DNA of 23,547 nucleotides from UBA668 sp046086305. Lineage in GTDB: Bacteria > Actinomycetota > Acidimicrobiia > Acidimicrobiales > Ilumatobacteraceae. Of the stretch, positions 22,295-23,547 are shown piece after piece. The DNA lies in assembly GCA_046086305.1 (NCBI GenBank), contig JBJSXI010000043.1:1-23547 (forward strand). The letters run 5' to 3'. Position numbers and translations under genes: made by a program. Position 1 is the stretch's first letter; each line of letters starts with the position of its first letter. The notes under the pieces are model-generated. The model did not search any database, had not been told where the DNA came from, and was given only the letters and a program-made list of their open reading frames with translations.

Positions 22295-23547
22295 GCGCGA
22301 CAATCCGGCGGTGACCGATCTCCCCACCTCCGCCCGGGCCGTCGTCATCGGGGGTGGCATCGTCGGCTGTTCGACCGCCTACCACCTCGCCGCCCTCGGC
22401 TGGACCGACACCGTGCTCGTCGAGAAGCACCGCCTCACCTCCGGCTCGACCTTCCATGCCGCAGGGCTCGTCGGCCAGCTGCGCACGAGCGCCAACATCA
22501 CCCAGTTGCTCGGCAACTCGGTCGAGCTGTACCGCACCCTCGAGGCCGAGACCGGACAGGCCACCGGCTGGCGGATGAACGGCGGACTCCGTCTGGCGTG
22601 CAACGCCGAGCGCTGGACCGAGGTGCGCCGGCAGGCGACGACAGCGAAGAGCTTCGGGCTCGAGATGTACCTGCTGTCACCACGCGAGGCGCGCGACCTG
22701 TGGCCGCTCATGGAGATCGACGATCTCGTCGGCGCGGCCTTCCTGCCGACCGACGGGCAAGCGAGCCCGAGCGACATCACCATGGCGCTCGCCAAGGGAG
22801 CCCGCCAGCGCGGTGTGACGATCTGCGAGGACACCGAGGTTCACTCGATCGAGGTCGTCGACGGACGGGTGACTGCCGTCGTCACGTCGGCCGGCCGGAT
22901 CGAGTGCGAGAAGGTCGTGCTGTGCGCCGGTCAGTGGACCCGCGAACTCGCCGCGTCGATCGGGGTGAACGTGCCACTCGTGTCGGTCGAGCACCAGTAC
23001 CTCATCACCGAACCCTTCGATCCCCCGGTACCCCGCGACCTGCCGACACTGCGCGACCCCGACCGGCTCACCTACTACAAGGAGGAGATCGGCGGTCTGG
23101 TGATGGGCGGCTACGAACCCAACCCCGTGCCGTGGGCGGTGAACGGCATCCCGCGCCCGTTCGAGTTCCGCCTGCTCGATCCCGACTGGGATCACTTCGC
23201 ACCGACGATGTCGCTCGCCGTCGGCAGGGTGCCGGCACTCGCCGGCGTCGGCATCCGCCAGCTCATCAACGGCCCGGAGAGCTTCACCCCCGACGTCAAC
23301 TTCATCCTCGGTGATGCACCCGAACTGCGCAATGGGTTCCTCGGCGCAGGGTTCAACGCATTCGGCATCGCCGCAGGCGGCGGCGCGGGCCAGGCCCTCG
23401 CCGAATGGGTCCACGACGGCGCACCGCCCTACGACCTGTGGGTCGTCGACATCCGCCGCTTCGGCCGACCCCACCTCGACACCGACTGGGTGCGCACGCG
23501 CACCCTCGAGGCCTACGCCAAGCACTACACGATGGCCTGGCCGCACG
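22290..23547 (+). CDS. Dimethylglycine dehydrogenase-like FAD oxidoreductase (3' truncated)
   Basis: The frame is open from ATG 22290 to the window edge, 419 residues. GTG at 22311 is an alternative start; ATG is preferred for the GGGGAG just upstream, although the 3-base spacing is short. The FAD-binding GGGIVG is at residues 21-26. His56, in SGSTFHAAGL, matches the histidine that binds FAD covalently in dimethylglycine and sarcosine dehydrogenases. The segment NGPESFTPDVNFILGDAPE and the closing LEAYAKHYTMAWPH are typical of this family, whose members continue into a GcvT folate domain that would lie beyond the window. It probably demethylates dimethylglycine or sarcosine, giving methylene-THF, and may use substrate brought in by the divergent importer. 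Confidence 0.92.
   Translation, partial: MTRDNPAVTDLPTSARAVVIGGGIVGCSTAYHLAALGWTDTVLVEKHRLTSGSTFHAAGLVGQLRTSANITQLLGNSVELYRTLEAETGQATGWRMNGGLRLACNAERWTEVRRQATTAKSFGLEMYLLSPREARDLWPLMEIDDLVGAAFLPTDGQASPSDITMALAKGARQRGVTICEDTEVHSIEVVDGRVTAVVTSAGRIECEKVVLCAGQWTRELAASIGVNVPLVSVEHQYLITEPFDPPVPRDLPTLRDPDRLTYYKEEIGGLVMGGYEPNPVPWAVNGIPRPFEFRLLDPDWDHFAPTMSLAVGRVPALAGVGIRQLINGPESFTPDVNFILGDAPELRNGFLGAGFNAFGIAAGGGAGQALAEWVHDGAPPYDLWVVDIRRFGRPHLDTDWVRTRTLEAYAKHYTMAWPH

Overview
The window looks like chromosomal DNA of a high-GC actinobacterium. G+C is visibly about two thirds, GTG starts are frequent, adjacent genes overlap by ATGA or GTGA, and the lipoproteins carry Thr/Asp/Gly-rich linkers after the lipobox. 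The combination of genes resembles marine or soil Acidimicrobiia (Ilumatobacter-like), but that placement is inference. Nearly every base is coding. No rRNA, tRNA, CRISPR array, insertion sequence, integrase or phage gene was seen, and no gene-free stretch exceeds 300 bases.

Layout. (1) 1-1643: the 3' part of a dimethylglycine/sarcosine-dehydrogenase-type flavoprotein fused to a GcvT folate domain. (2) 1766-11364, plus strand: a tightly packed operon with a Tat lipoprotein solute receptor, two Dpp/Opp permeases, a fused double ATPase, an MttB-family methyltransferase homologue without pyrrolysine, a GFA-type zinc protein and a TMADH/OYE-family N-demethylase-like flavoprotein. A good promoter lies at 1689-1717, with inverted repeats over both core elements, and a terminator-like hairpin follows the receptor gene. 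(3) 11445-17430, plus strand: fhs, folD, a divergent Ldh2-type oxidoreductase, an IclR regulator and a BetA-like GMC oxidoreductase, with a candidate promoter at 11388-11417. (4) 22254-17439, minus strand: a glycine-betaine-type ABC importer (proV, a tandem double proW, proX) ending in a beta-hydroxyacid dehydrogenase. (5) 22290 to the window end, plus strand: the 5' part of a second dimethylglycine-dehydrogenase-like gene, divergent from proV with only 35 bp between them.

How it fits together (inference). The set reads as an aerobic pathway for quaternary or N-methylated compounds such as choline, betaines, dimethylglycine, sarcosine or methylated amino acids. Two importers bring substrates in and the GMC enzyme could oxidise choline. 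The MttB homologue, the TMADH-like enzyme and the DMGDH-GcvT enzymes could strip methyl groups. FolD and Fhs would oxidise folate-bound C1 units to formate, and Fhs working in reverse would yield ATP. The GFA protein may handle formaldehyde. The most unusual points are the MttB homologue with no corrinoid partner in view, the altered iron-sulfur motif of the TMADH-like enzyme, the double permease gene and the palindromic promoter at 1683-1723.
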